Shown: piece by piece, positions 1 to 8,178 of the stretch
How positions within the stretch are numbered: the stretch's first letter is position 1
Layout: each line of letters opens with the position of its first letter
NCBI GenBank assembly: GCA_041398845.1
Contig: JAWKTZ010000006.1
Location: 806,001-870,000, forward strand
Length of the DNA: 64,000 nt
Origin: Fuerstiella sp041398845
GTDB taxonomy: Bacteria; Planctomycetota; Planctomycetia; Planctomycetales; Planctomycetaceae
Direction: 5' to 3'
Notes under the pieces: generated by a model
Seen by the model: only the letters and a program-made list of their open reading frames with translations
Told to the model about the DNA's origin: nothing
Databases searched by the model: none
Program-made: the position numbers and the translations under genes

Positions 1-2
1 TG

Positions 3-155
3 GCGAGAACGACTCTGAAAGACCCACGTCACGGCCAATCCAGGCGTGCAAGTCTGGGGCGACTGATCTTCCGCCGAGTTGCCAACGTGCTTGTACGCTT
101 TGACCAGATTCTCGTCCGAAAGAATATCGCTGAGGCCGACCGAGACGCGTGGTGA
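3..155 (+). CDS. C-terminal tail of an upstream gene (partial)
   Basis: An open frame of 50 codons enters from the left edge and ends at a TGA at 153-155. The tail is basic and ends in the residues EADRDAW. No family is recognised from so short a piece. It is preferred over the antisense ORF covering the same bases because its codon choice resembles the rest of the window and it is in line with the two rightward genes that follow. It may still be chance. Confidence 0.3.
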   Translation, partial: ARTTLKDPRHGQSRRASLGRLIFRRVANVLVRFDQILVRKNIAEADRDAW

Positions 156-192
156 ACGCGCGCAGTCCCGCATTGCATTGTCCGCTCCAATT

Positions 193-227
193 CGGCTCGC
201 TCGCCGACAAACAAACCTGCCGACACC
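193..227 (+). repeat. 35-bp direct repeat, copy 1
   Basis: These 35 bases are identical to 1330-1364. This copy lies between the end of the partial gene at 155 and the promoter of the gene at 331. Its core reads ctcgccgacaaacaaacctg. A looser relative of the second half (ACAA-N-CCTGCCGACAC) also occurs at 1274-1290, just after a stop codon. Confidence 0.9.
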
Positions 228-254
228 AGAATGGACAAACTCACCTGAGTTCAC

Positions 255-282
255 TTGAATTCATAGGCAACTTGTCTATATT
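255..282 (+). promoter_or_regulatory. Sigma70-like promoter
   Basis: TTGAAT at 255-260 and TATATT at 277-282 are separated by 16 bp. Transcription would begin near 289. That would make the ATG at 289 leaderless and favours the ATG at 331 as the true start of the following gene. Prediction is by eye only. Confidence 0.4.
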
Positions 283-330
283 TCAGTGATGAGTACACGT
301 TTGCCTGCAGTTCCTCGTTACTTGAAGGCG

Positions 331-1272
331 ATGGTCATGCCAAACCTGACGTTCGTTGTTCCTCGGTTGCTGCTTTCGGTCCTTGTCTTCACTGCAACAG
401 TTCAGAAAGCTCAGCCACAGGATAAAAATGCGGAAAATTTCGCAGTGACGCTGACTGCCGAAGACGAAGATTCGTCACCGACCGACGAACAATCAGCCGC
501 CAGGAAGAAACTGATTGTGGCTGCGATGCAGAAGTATTCATTTGTGTTGGACGAGGATCCGAGCAAGCGGGCCACCGTTGATCAAACAGCATTGCTACGA
601 TGGTCAAATCCGCAGGGTGACGTCGCTGACGGAATGCAGGCCGTATATACTACGGGACCGGGCCAACGACCGGCGGCAATCTGCAATATCTATGTTCATG
701 GCGCTAAGCTGAGAGGACTGTCCATGCTGGCGTTTGCAGATATTTACCCAGGTCCACTGAAACTGATGCGGAACGACAGGACGGTCTGGTCACCGCAGAC
801 GCGTTACAGCAAATTTGAACGCCTGCCAGATGCTCCGGAACCGGCCGAAAACCCAGCGCTGCGTCTGGTTCAGATCAAGAAAATGGCCGCTCGGTTTGAA
901 ATTATCGACGGATTTCGCGATTCCGGTGCCGAACCGAAGCCTGTGCTGCTTAGAATGATGTCACGCCCGACCTACCGCTACGGAAGCCCTGATGGCGAGA
1001 TTATCGACGGAGCTCTGTTTACGCACGTCGTCGCGACAGATCCCGAGGCATGTCTGGTGATTGAAATCCATCGCAAAGACGGCCTTACGTTTTGGGAATA
1101 CATGGTCCTTCCGATGACCATCTATTCGCTCGATGCAAAGCTGGATGGGAACGTTGTCTGGCAGAAACCAGCGGCGGCGGTATTTGGCGACTCCACAGGC
1201 CCTTTCTATACGTCGCGTTACAGCGGAGATCCTGGTGAACCAACTTTCCGGTCGCTCTTGTCGTTGCCGTAA
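331..1272 (+). CDS. Secreted protein of unknown function
   Basis: A 313-residue protein. It begins with a short basic stretch and a hydrophobic run (VPRLLLSVLVFTATV) consistent with a signal peptide, so it probably acts outside the cytoplasm. The remainder is soluble with many aromatic and proline residues and a C-terminal beta-rich look. No domain was recognised. The frame opens at a GTG at 286, but 331 is preferred because a promoter-like element sits at 255-282 and GAAGG precedes the ATG at 331; 337 is also possible. The gene is bracketed by two copies of a 35-bp direct repeat. It resembles proteins seen only as hypotheticals in planctomycetes; that is recollection, not a search. Confidence 0.75.
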   Translation: MVMPNLTFVVPRLLLSVLVFTATVQKAQPQDKNAENFAVTLTAEDEDSSPTDEQSAARKKLIVAAMQKYSFVLDEDPSKRATVDQTALLRWSNPQGDVADGMQAVYTTGPGQRPAAICNIYVHGAKLRGLSMLAFADIYPGPLKLMRNDRTVWSPQTRYSKFERLPDAPEPAENPALRLVQIKKMAARFEIIDGFRDSGAEPKPVLLRMMSRPTYRYGSPDGEIIDGALFTHVVATDPEACLVIEIHRKDGLTFWEYMVLPMTIYSLDAKLDGNVVWQKPAAAVFGDSTGPFYTSRYSGDPGEPTFRSLLSLP

Positions 1273-1329
1273 AACAATCCTGCCGACACGAGCGTTCTGC
1301 CGGTCACTCTCACCGACCAGGATCAGGGG

Positions 1330-1364
1330 CGGCTCGCTCGCCGACAAACAAACCTGCCGACACC
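1330..1364 (+). repeat. 35-bp direct repeat, copy 2
   Basis: Identical to 193-227 over all 35 bases. It lies 58 bp after the stop of the secreted-protein gene and 38 bp before the ATG of the membrane-protein gene. Each copy therefore sits shortly upstream of a gene start. Confidence 0.9.
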
Positions 1365-1401
1365 TGAACGGTCCACTTTGTCGAACGAGGACTTTTTCTT
1401 G

Positions 1402-2373
1402 ATGCAGCAGGACCGGCGGGGACTTTGGGAGGCATTTGTCGGGGACGGGCGGACGTTGATTTCGTTCTGTGGGATCTGCCTGGCTCTGGCGGGACTGTTT
1501 GCCATTTTTCAGTCGATGACGGGGCATTTTCTGCCGCACGATGTGGCGTATCTCCAGATGCCTCCCGAAGAACTCTGCGGCATCAATGAATGTCGCATCG
1601 TTCACTTTATGATTCATGATCGCATCAGCTTTGGCGGAGCATTGGTGGCGATTGCTGTGCTGTATCTGTGGCTGGCCGAATTTCCATTGCGACAAAAAGA
1701 TGCGTGGGCCTGGTGGACTCTGGCGGCCAGCGGAGTGGCCGGCTTTGGCAGCTTTCTGACGTATCTTGGCTACGGCTACCTGGACACGTGGCACGGTGCG
1801 GCCACGCTGGCTCTGCTGCCGTGCTTTGCTGGTGGCCTGTGGCTGCAGAGATCGGTCGCGACAGGAAACACGGACAGCCGATGGATCGATCGACTGTGTC
1901 CGGCAACCGCAATCTGCTGGCGAGGTCGATTTGGACTGGGACGAATTCTGTTACTCATCTCCGCGTGCGGCATCATCGGGGGCGGGTTGACGATTCAGTA
2001 CATCGGAATGACCAGCGTGTTTGTGTCGACCGACCTGGTCTTTATGGGACTCGACCGTCAACAGCTCGACGCCATCAACCCACGACTGATTCCGCTGATT
2101 GCTCATGATCGAGCCGGCTTTGGCGGAGCGCTGACCACCGTGGGATTGCTCACAACGTCAATCCTGTGGTTTGCTCGCCCGTGTCGTTCGCTGTGGGAAA
2201 TGCTGGTGCTGGCCGGCGTGTTCGGCTGGAGTACTGCCATTCTGGTGCATCCGGCCATTGGCTATACAGACGTGATTCATCTGAGCCCGGCCGTAGGCGG
2301 TGCGATGCTGTTCACAGCAGGCCTGGCGATGACTCGACGGCAGATGCTGGCGGACGACCGAGGTTCTGAATGA
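1402..2373 (+). CDS. Multi-pass membrane protein with an internal duplication
   Basis: A 323-residue integral membrane protein with roughly eight hydrophobic segments. Two halves repeat each other. The first has a loop ending in HDRISFGGAL at about residue 73, the second ends in HDRAGFGGAL at about residue 235. Each is preceded by a similar stretch (FLPHDVAYLQM and FVSTDLVFMGL) and followed by a hydrophobic helix. The paired His-Asp-Arg and Gly-Gly motifs suggest two equivalent sites, possibly for a cofactor or substrate, but function is unknown. ATG 1402 is chosen because GAGG lies upstream; an in-frame TTG at 1378 would add eight residues. The next gene is convergent, 27 bp away. Confidence 0.8.
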   Translation: MQQDRRGLWEAFVGDGRTLISFCGICLALAGLFAIFQSMTGHFLPHDVAYLQMPPEELCGINECRIVHFMIHDRISFGGALVAIAVLYLWLAEFPLRQKDAWAWWTLAASGVAGFGSFLTYLGYGYLDTWHGAATLALLPCFAGGLWLQRSVATGNTDSRWIDRLCPATAICWRGRFGLGRILLLISACGIIGGGLTIQYIGMTSVFVSTDLVFMGLDRQQLDAINPRLIPLIAHDRAGFGGALTTVGLLTTSILWFARPCRSLWEMLVLAGVFGWSTAILVHPAIGYTDVIHLSPAVGGAMLFTAGLAMTRRQMLADDRGSE

Positions 2374-2400
2374 CGTTGACGAAAGACGATTCAGATCGAT

Positions 2401-3675
2401 CTACTTTCGCTCAGACTCGATTCGATACAAATGGGCGAACGTTCGGATGTAGATTGTTCCATCGGCCACGGCAGGCGTTGAGTTCCCGGGATCAGCCAGT
2501 CGGTTGGTGGCGATGGGCTCGAACTTTTCCGGGTTTGGTTTAAACACGACAGTCGTGCCGTTCTGATCTGTGGCATACAGGCGGCCGTCGGTCAGAATCA
2601 CTGAACCCCAGTACGCTCCACCAGGGCTTCGTTGCTGCCACCGGCTTTCTCCAGTTGCCGGGTCGATGCATTCGATGGTGTTCGGACCGGCGTTGGTCAT
2701 GTAGATCAGGCCATCCACAGCGACCCCGGAACCGATTCGCTGAGGATTTCCTTTGTCGACTCGCCACAGTCGATGGCTTTCAGTGATATCGCCGCTGCCG
2801 CCCATTCGAAAGCCGATGGCCGGCCCTTTGTAACCGCCCATTGCCACGCAGATGTCGCCTGCAATCACGGGGGACGTATAGGCCAGATCGCCTTGAGGCC
2901 CCTTCAGCCCGGAACAGCTCCACAGAACATCGCCGCTATGCAGGTCATAGCCATTCACTCGAGTTGCCATGCTGCACACAACGACATCGCGGTTGTCCAC
3001 CTTTGCAACGACCGGAGTGCTCCACGATCCCATGTACCTGTTGTCGTCGTTGCGTTCACCGTCGTTCTCGACGGGTTCGTCCGTCTTCCAGAGGGTTTCC
3101 CCGGACTTCAGATCAAAGGCCGCAACAAACACGTTCGCTCCGGGACCGCTGTGCAGAATCACTTTGCCGTCGTGCAGGACGGGCGAAGAACCGTATCCCC
3201 ATTGATGGCGGAATTCTCCCAAGTTGCGGTTCCACTGTTCGGTGCCATTCATGTCGTAGCAGTCGAGGCCGGCAGAGGAATGCCAGACGACGACGCGTTC
3301 ACCGTCGGTTACCGGAGTCGTTCCGCCATACAGATTGGTCTTATGAGTTGGCATCGTTTTGTCGAACGTTACCGTTCTGAGCCAGACGGAAGACCCGTCA
3401 TGGGTGTTAAAGCAATGCAGGTGCCGTTGTTGCCCGTCATCTTCCGCGCTGGTCACGAACAGGCGGTTGCCGAACACCACCGGACTGCCGTTACTGTGTC
3501 CCGGCAGATCGATTTTCCATGCGATGTTCTCTGTCGCAGACCATTCCGTCGGAACATTGACGGCCGTCGAGACACCAGTGCCCGACGGACCTCGAAATGC
3601 AGACCAGTCCTCACCGAAAGCCGTGACAGCCACGCTCACCGCGAAAACGAAAGGCACAGGTCGACAACGAATCAT
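2401..3675 (-). CDS. Secreted PQQ-like beta-propeller repeat protein
   Basis: A 424-residue protein with a signal peptide (about residues 1-21, ending near AFGEDW). The rest shows recurring beta-propeller blades of the PQQ/BamB type, for example GDVLWSCSGLKG and TGESRWQQRSPGG, each pairing a Gly-rich turn with a Trp. N-terminal AFRGPSGTGVS is typical of planctomycete members of this family. It is probably periplasmic or surface bound, acting as a binding scaffold or a quinoprotein-like enzyme; no substrate can be assigned. The ATG at 3675 gives the signal peptide directly. It is monocistronic, convergent with the membrane protein on its left. Confidence 0.9.
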   Translation of the reverse strand: MIRCRPVPFVFAVSVAVTAFGEDWSAFRGPSGTGVSTAVNVPTEWSATENIAWKIDLPGHSNGSPVVFGNRLFVTSAEDDGQQRHLHCFNTHDGSSVWLRTVTFDKTMPTHKTNLYGGTTPVTDGERVVVWHSSAGLDCYDMNGTEQWNRNLGEFRHQWGYGSSPVLHDGKVILHSGPGANVFVAAFDLKSGETLWKTDEPVENDGERNDDNRYMGSWSTPVVAKVDNRDVVVCSMATRVNGYDLHSGDVLWSCSGLKGPQGDLAYTSPVIAGDICVAMGGYKGPAIGFRMGGSGDITESHRLWRVDKGNPQRIGSGVAVDGLIYMTNAGPNTIECIDPATGESRWQQRSPGGAYWGSVILTDGRLYATDQNGTTVVFKPNPEKFEPIATNRLADPGNSTPAVADGTIYIRTFAHLYRIESERK

Positions 3676-3833
3676 GGCACTTCTTCTTTCCAGTTGTGGG
3701 TCCGGGAGTCGAATATTCTACAGTGAAGCATCAGGTTTTGACATTCGAAGTTTCTGAGCGATACAATCGGGTCGGTGAATTGATGCCAACACGATGCTGC
3801 CAACGCGCCGCATGATCCACGGAACACTGAGTT

Positions 3834-4454
3834 ATGTCCACGTCCGAATCGTTGAAAGCTGAAGGTGAACCTACATGGGAGGTCGCTCATCTGTTTCCGG
3901 CTCAGGGACATTGGACGGAAACCGAGTTCTTCGAACTGCACAGCAACCGCATGGTCGAACTGGCCGATGGAACTCTGGAGATTCTGCCGATGCCGACATG
4001 GCTACATCAATTGATGGTGAAATTCCTTGTGCGAACGGTCGAACTTGCCATCGGCGACTGCGGAGTGGTCCTTGACGCTCCGCTGCCGATCCGGCTGTTC
4101 CCGAAAACCATTCGCGAACCGGATGTCATGTACTTCGCACCGGGGAGTGAACCCAAAAATCCGCGTGGCTATCCCTCGAAAGTTGACCTGGCGATGGAAG
4201 TGGTCAGCGAAGGCGTTGAAGCTCGCCGACGTGACTACGAAGACAAACGCACCGATTATGCTCGCGCGAAAGTGCCGGAGTACTGGATCGTCGACCCGGA
4301 AGACAAAAAGATCGTAGTTCTTGTCCTCCGGGGTGACGTGTATGAAACACACGGCGACTTCGGCATTGGTGAAATCGCGGACGGTCAACTGATTCCCGGT
4401 CTCAAGGTGGATGTCGCAAAGCTGATGAGGCTTGCTGATACGCCGAATGAGTGA
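3834..4454 (+). CDS. Uma2-family (DUF820) PD-(D/E)XK endonuclease-like protein
   Basis: A 206-residue protein matching the Uma2/DUF820 fold. It has an N-terminal segment with FFELHSNRMVELADGTLEIL, then REPDVMYF and DLAMEVVSEG carrying the acidic residues expected of the nuclease core, and the conserved closing stretch KVPEYWIVDP. The family has the restriction-endonuclease fold and is multicopy in planctomycetes and cyanobacteria; the cellular role is not established. The gene stands alone between two leftward genes, and no methyltransferase or antitoxin partner is adjacent. Confidence 0.9.
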   Translation: MSTSESLKAEGEPTWEVAHLFPAQGHWTETEFFELHSNRMVELADGTLEILPMPTWLHQLMVKFLVRTVELAIGDCGVVLDAPLPIRLFPKTIREPDVMYFAPGSEPKNPRGYPSKVDLAMEVVSEGVEARRRDYEDKRTDYARAKVPEYWIVDPEDKKIVVLVLRGDVYETHGDFGIGEIADGQLIPGLKVDVAKLMRLADTPNE

Positions 4455-4514
4455 CAGTCGTGGTGACGGTGGTACGAAACCCCGAAACCCGCTGAGGGAA
4501 ACTCATCGGCGGAT

Positions 4515-4546
4515 GGCGTTGCGTTCGAACGGCGTTGCGTTCGAAT
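4515..4546 (+). repeat. Tandem 16-bp repeat, two units
   Basis: The unit ggcgttgcgttcgaac is followed directly by a second copy differing only in its last base. The pair ends exactly where the stop codon of the leftward gene at 4547 begins and lies in a convergent intergenic gap. Confidence 0.85.
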
Positions 4547-5281
4547 TCAGTCGCCGCTGACAATTCGCACATCATCGACCCATGCTGTCCTGTTCACGGC
4601 TAAACGCAGACGACTTTTCGTGGGATGACCGATGCCTTCGGATCGAAAGCTGCCAACTGGATCACCATCGATCTTCACCGTCATGGTATCGCCGGCGATC
4701 TGCACAGACAGGTCGTGCCATTCATTGACCGACACACTGGTCTTGAACTTTTTCTTCTTCGAATTGATCAGTTTCTGGGTTTCCGCGCTGAGCGTGTTTG
4801 CCAGGCGAGCTTCCCGGTGCGTCAGTTTCATGTTACCGGTCTTCAGGTCAAGAATTTCGACGCTGTCCGTCCGAATGCGGGCCATGCAGATATGTCCGGC
4901 ATGCACGGACTTCTCATTCATGTCGGCAATGTTAATCCCCAGATCATCGGCTTTTGTGGGCAGTTTGAATCGCAGTTCGATGCTGGCATCCCTGAATGCC
5001 ACTTCGTGATGCACGGAGACTCCGTGGTCAGCCACATCAGCCCGAGTGATCGACATGGCTCCATCGACAAGGTCAACCTGCTTGACACCTTTGGCTCGCG
5101 AACGACTGTTTGTGCCCCAGCCGTTGCCGACGTCTTCTTTTTCCGGATCGGATTCCTGACGCTCGAAATCGTCCTGCAAAAGCAGTTTGTTTGTGCCGGA
5201 TTCTTCTCCTGCGGCGGCGGAAAAATTGACCGTCAGGACAAGCAGCAGCATCAGCGGTATGAAAAAGGATTTGTTAATCAT
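4547..5281 (-). CDS. Secreted concanavalin-like (jelly-roll) protein
   Basis: A 244-residue protein with a clear signal peptide (FIPLMLLLVLTVNFSAAAG). The body reads as a beta-sandwich of the LamG/DUF1080 kind: LLLQDDFERQ at the start of the fold, a mid-region ASIELRFKLP, then WHDLSVQIAGDTMTVKIDG and a final WVDDVRIVSGD. Such domains bind or hydrolyse sugars in planctomycetes, often beside sulfatases or glycosidases. Here the neighbouring gene, divergently transcribed, is a sialidase, which suggests a role in glycan handling. Catalytic residues cannot be identified, so binding is as likely as hydrolysis. Confidence 0.75.
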   Translation of the reverse strand: MINKSFFIPLMLLLVLTVNFSAAAGEESGTNKLLLQDDFERQESDPEKEDVGNGWGTNSRSRAKGVKQVDLVDGAMSITRADVADHGVSVHHEVAFRDASIELRFKLPTKADDLGINIADMNEKSVHAGHICMARIRTDSVEILDLKTGNMKLTHREARLANTLSAETQKLINSKKKKFKTSVSVNEWHDLSVQIAGDTMTVKIDGDPVGSFRSEGIGHPTKSRLRLAVNRTAWVDDVRIVSGD

Positions 5282-5429
5282 GAGTCACTTCCAATGGGTG
5301 AAAACGATGTTACCGGCGGCCGCCGAACGCTACGATTAGCACCGTCCGAGCCGCATTGTCGACCATCCGCGATTCATTAGCGTCGATCAGCGGTCCCCAC
5401 ACAAGCCCGCCGACTCAGAAAGTTCCTTG

Positions 5430-6635
5430 ATGACGTTTTCTCCGTTTAACTGCCTCAGAGTTTTTGTTCTCGGCGTTTCGATCTGCGGAGTATCCAGCGC
5501 GACGGAATTCCGTGCGGTGACCGTCTTCCGCAGCGGAAGCGACGGTTACAACGTGTTCCGCATTCCGGCCATCATCAAAGCGGCAAACGGCGATCTGTTG
5601 GCGTTCTGCGAAGCACGCGAAGGCGGCGACGCCAGCCGGATTGACCTGGTTTCGAAACGGTCCACAGATGACGGCCGGACATGGCAGGCTCTGCAGGTGG
5701 TTCAGGCCAGTGATGATTTTCGGAGTCTGTTTCCTCAAGATGCTCCGCCGATTACTGTCGGCAATCCCGCACCTGTCGTCGACCTGCTGGACACGGAACA
5801 TCCCGGTCGCATCTGGCTGCCGTTCACTCTGGAAAATGATCGTGTGTTTGTCACGTTCAGTGACGACCACGGACGGACATGGGCGGCTCGACGGGAAATC
5901 ACGACCGATGTCAAGCGTGACAACTGGGGCTGGTATGCGACCGGTCCCGTGCATTCCATTCAACTCCAGCACGGAAAACACAAAGGCCGCCTTGTGATTC
6001 CTGCCGACCATCGTCTGGGAGATGACGGAGCGGATCATGGCCCCGAAGGTGCTCAGGCCATTCTGAGCGATGATCACGGGACAACATGGCGACTGGGAGC
6101 CATCGACGACACGTACGATGACGACCTGAAAGCGAACGAAACGACCGTAGTGGAACTGAACGACGGCCGTCTGTATTTCAACACACGTGATCAGAACGGC
6201 AAAGCCCGGGGAACTCGAGCAGACGCCTACAGCAGCGATGGCGGTGAATCGTTTGATGCGGCGAAAGGTTCCGAATACCGTTGGTTTGCGCCATCTGCCG
6301 AGGTGCTGGATCCTCCGGTGGTGCAGAGTGCGTTATTGCGCGCGCAGTCTGAAATGTCCGGAGACGCTTTCAACCTGATTCTGTTTTCAGGACCGGACGA
6401 AAACGGTCCTTCCGGAAAAGGTCGCAGCGATCTGCGAATTCGGTTTTCCACGAACGAAACGGTTTCGTGGCAGGATGGCCCGCTGATTCATGAAGGTCCG
6501 GCGGCCTACAGCGACATGGTGCGACTGACAAAGACCGAATTCGGCGTGCTGTTTGAAGCGGATGACATCGGCAGGAAAGGTTATGGACGAATTGACTTCG
6601 TTTCATTCAGCCTGAGCGACATCGAACTCAAATGA
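5430..6635 (+). CDS. Exo-alpha-sialidase (neuraminidase), secreted
   Basis: A 401-residue protein with an N-terminal signal peptide (CLRVFVLGVSICGVSSA). The sialidase FRIP motif is present as NVFRIPAI near residue 46, followed by the conserved CEAREGG. Four Asp-box repeats are visible: STDDGRTW, SDDHGRTW, SDDHGTTW and SSDGGESF, as expected for a six-bladed sialidase propeller. The likely reaction is release of terminal sialic acids from glycoconjugates outside the cytoplasm. ATG 5430 is preferred over the TTG three bases earlier. A sialate O-acetylesterase lies at 29.9 kb but is not linked in an operon. Convergent with birA, 21 bp away. Confidence 0.92.
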   Translation: MTFSPFNCLRVFVLGVSICGVSSATEFRAVTVFRSGSDGYNVFRIPAIIKAANGDLLAFCEAREGGDASRIDLVSKRSTDDGRTWQALQVVQASDDFRSLFPQDAPPITVGNPAPVVDLLDTEHPGRIWLPFTLENDRVFVTFSDDHGRTWAARREITTDVKRDNWGWYATGPVHSIQLQHGKHKGRLVIPADHRLGDDGADHGPEGAQAILSDDHGTTWRLGAIDDTYDDDLKANETTVVELNDGRLYFNTRDQNGKARGTRADAYSSDGGESFDAAKGSEYRWFAPSAEVLDPPVVQSALLRAQSEMSGDAFNLILFSGPDENGPSGKGRSDLRIRFSTNETVSWQDGPLIHEGPAAYSDMVRLTKTEFGVLFEADDIGRKGYGRIDFVSFSLSDIELK

Positions 6636-6656
6636 CGGTTGGTGCAGGCGGCGAAG

Positions 6657-7436
6657 TCACCATTCCATAACGGTCCCGGAAATCAGCGATTCCAGACCAC
6701 CATCCGTCTGCAGCAGCAACTCGCCGGATTCGTTAATCCCCCGGCACACGCCGCGACGCCGATCATTACCCGTCTGAACGGTCACCACCCGACCGTTCAG
6801 AAGGCTGTGACGATTCAGTTCCGCCAGCAATGTATCAGATGCAGCACTGAGTTCAGCCACTGCGATTTCGATTTCCTTCACGACAGTGATCAGAAGCACA
6901 GTCAGGTCGACACTGTCGCCGGTGACATCAAACAGTGAGGTCGCTCGCTGACGAACGTCGTCCGGAGCTCCATCCAGTGCGTTGTTTGCGTTGATGCCAA
7001 CTCCGATAATCACCAGCGGTCGCCTGTTGACCGCCTGCTGTTCGGTGAGAATTCCGCAGACCTTGTGTTCGTTGAGCAGAATGTCGTTGGGCCATTTGAC
7101 GGAAATCACACCGCTCGGCACCATCACGGCCAGCACCCGGCGCACGGCAACTCCAACCGCAAGAGATGTCAGCGGCAGGCGTTCAGACGTCAACAACAAT
7201 TCGGCCGGGTCAATCACCAGCGAAAACGTGAGCGCTCCGGTGCTGGACCACCACGAATTGGTGCCACGCCCGCGTCCGGCCGTTTGAGTGGCCGCAAGGA
7301 CCAGAGCCGGGCACAACGACTGCAGGTCCGGCAGCAACTCATTCGCCAGTTGGTTTGTGGACGCAACGGAATCGTGATATTCCACGTGCCTCAGGCTGGT
7401 TTCGCGGTGAATTCGAGTCAGATCAAAACTGGTCAT
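6657..7436 (-). CDS. birA: Biotin--[acetyl-CoA carboxylase] ligase
   Basis: A 259-residue protein with the biotin protein ligase core. The substrate loop GRGRGT is at residues 54-59, KWPND at 114-118, and GVGINANN at about 145-152. A short C-terminal domain follows. The DNA-binding helix-turn-helix found in E. coli BirA is absent, so this is the monofunctional type that attaches biotin to the carboxyl carrier protein and does not repress biotin genes directly. It is divergent from the cyclophilin gene, with about 130 bp between the two starts. Confidence 0.93.
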   Translation of the reverse strand: MTSFDLTRIHRETSLRHVEYHDSVASTNQLANELLPDLQSLCPALVLAATQTAGRGRGTNSWWSSTGALTFSLVIDPAELLLTSERLPLTSLAVGVAVRRVLAVMVPSGVISVKWPNDILLNEHKVCGILTEQQAVNRRPLVIIGVGINANNALDGAPDDVRQRATSLFDVTGDSVDLTVLLITVVKEIEIAVAELSAASDTLLAELNRHSLLNGRVVTVQTGNDRRRGVCRGINESGELLLQTDGGLESLISGTVMEW

Positions 7437-7565
7437 ACATCACGTGGAAATGTAGGCACAGACAGCTAAGATGTGCCTCAGTTGAGTGATCGATTCGCGG
7501 ACCATGCAAGTCGACACGCAAAAGACACGTATTTACACAGGGACGATACGACTCGGAGGATCAGA

Positions 7566-8171
7566 ATGAAGTTTCAGATTATCGCAGCAACCGCGATCTG
7601 CACATTGGCCGCTTTCGGTGGCTTGCCGGCGATTTCGCAGGCTCAGGAAAAAGCGCCCGACGTGTACAAGGTGCAGTTCGAAACCAGCAAAGGCAACTTT
7701 GTGGTGGAAGTCACTCGCAAGTGGGCTCCCATCGGTGCCGACCGGTTTTACGAACTTGTGCAGAAGGAATTCTACAAAGACTGTCGCTTTTTCCGAGTCA
7801 TCCCCGGATTTATGGTTCAGTTTGGAATCAACGGCGATCCGAGAATTCAGAAGAACTGGAAGGAAGCAACCATCAAAGACGAACCGGTGGTGGCATCCAA
7901 CCAGCCTGGTTTCATCACGTACGCAAAATCCGGCGCTCCCAATTCAAGAACGACTCAGTTGTTCATCAATTACGGCGACAACGCGCGACTGGATGACAGC
8001 GGGTTCGCTCCGTTTGGCCGAGTGATCGAAGGCATGGATGTCGTCACGGCCATCAATTCGAAGCACGGCGAAAAGCCGGACCAGTTTTCAATTCAGACTC
8101 GCGGCAATGAATACCTGAACCAGGCCTATCCCGACCTGGACTACATCAAGTCGGTCAAACTGCTGAAATAG
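7566..8171 (+). CDS. Secreted peptidyl-prolyl cis-trans isomerase (cyclophilin type)
   Basis: A 201-residue cyclophilin preceded by a signal peptide that ends near AISQAQ. Family motifs include FYKDCRFFRVIPGFMVQ (catalytic Arg and Phe), TTQLFINYGDN and a closing GFAPFGRVIEGMDVV. It should catalyse proline isomerisation in exported proteins. The frame is open from 7473, but ATG 7566 is chosen because GGAGGA lies five bases upstream and because it gives the signal peptide. Convergent with mreC, seven bases away. Confidence 0.93.
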   Translation: MKFQIIAATAICTLAAFGGLPAISQAQEKAPDVYKVQFETSKGNFVVEVTRKWAPIGADRFYELVQKEFYKDCRFFRVIPGFMVQFGINGDPRIQKNWKEATIKDEPVVASNQPGFITYAKSGAPNSRTTQLFINYGDNARLDDSGFAPFGRVIEGMDVVTAINSKHGEKPDQFSIQTRGNEYLNQAYPDLDYIKSVKLLK

Positions 8172-8178
8172 CCGGGCA

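Noticed and set aside
29..244. 71-residue leftward ORF at the left edge
   Set aside because: Low-complexity, Arg/Ser-rich product with no homology signal. It covers the repeat and the tail of a more plausible rightward frame.
961..1794. 277-residue leftward ORF
   Set aside because: Antisense to two better genes and rich in Arg, Gln and His, as expected for a shadow frame.
2632..3726. 364-residue rightward ORF
   Set aside because: Antisense to the PQQ-like propeller protein, whose blades are clear on the other strand.
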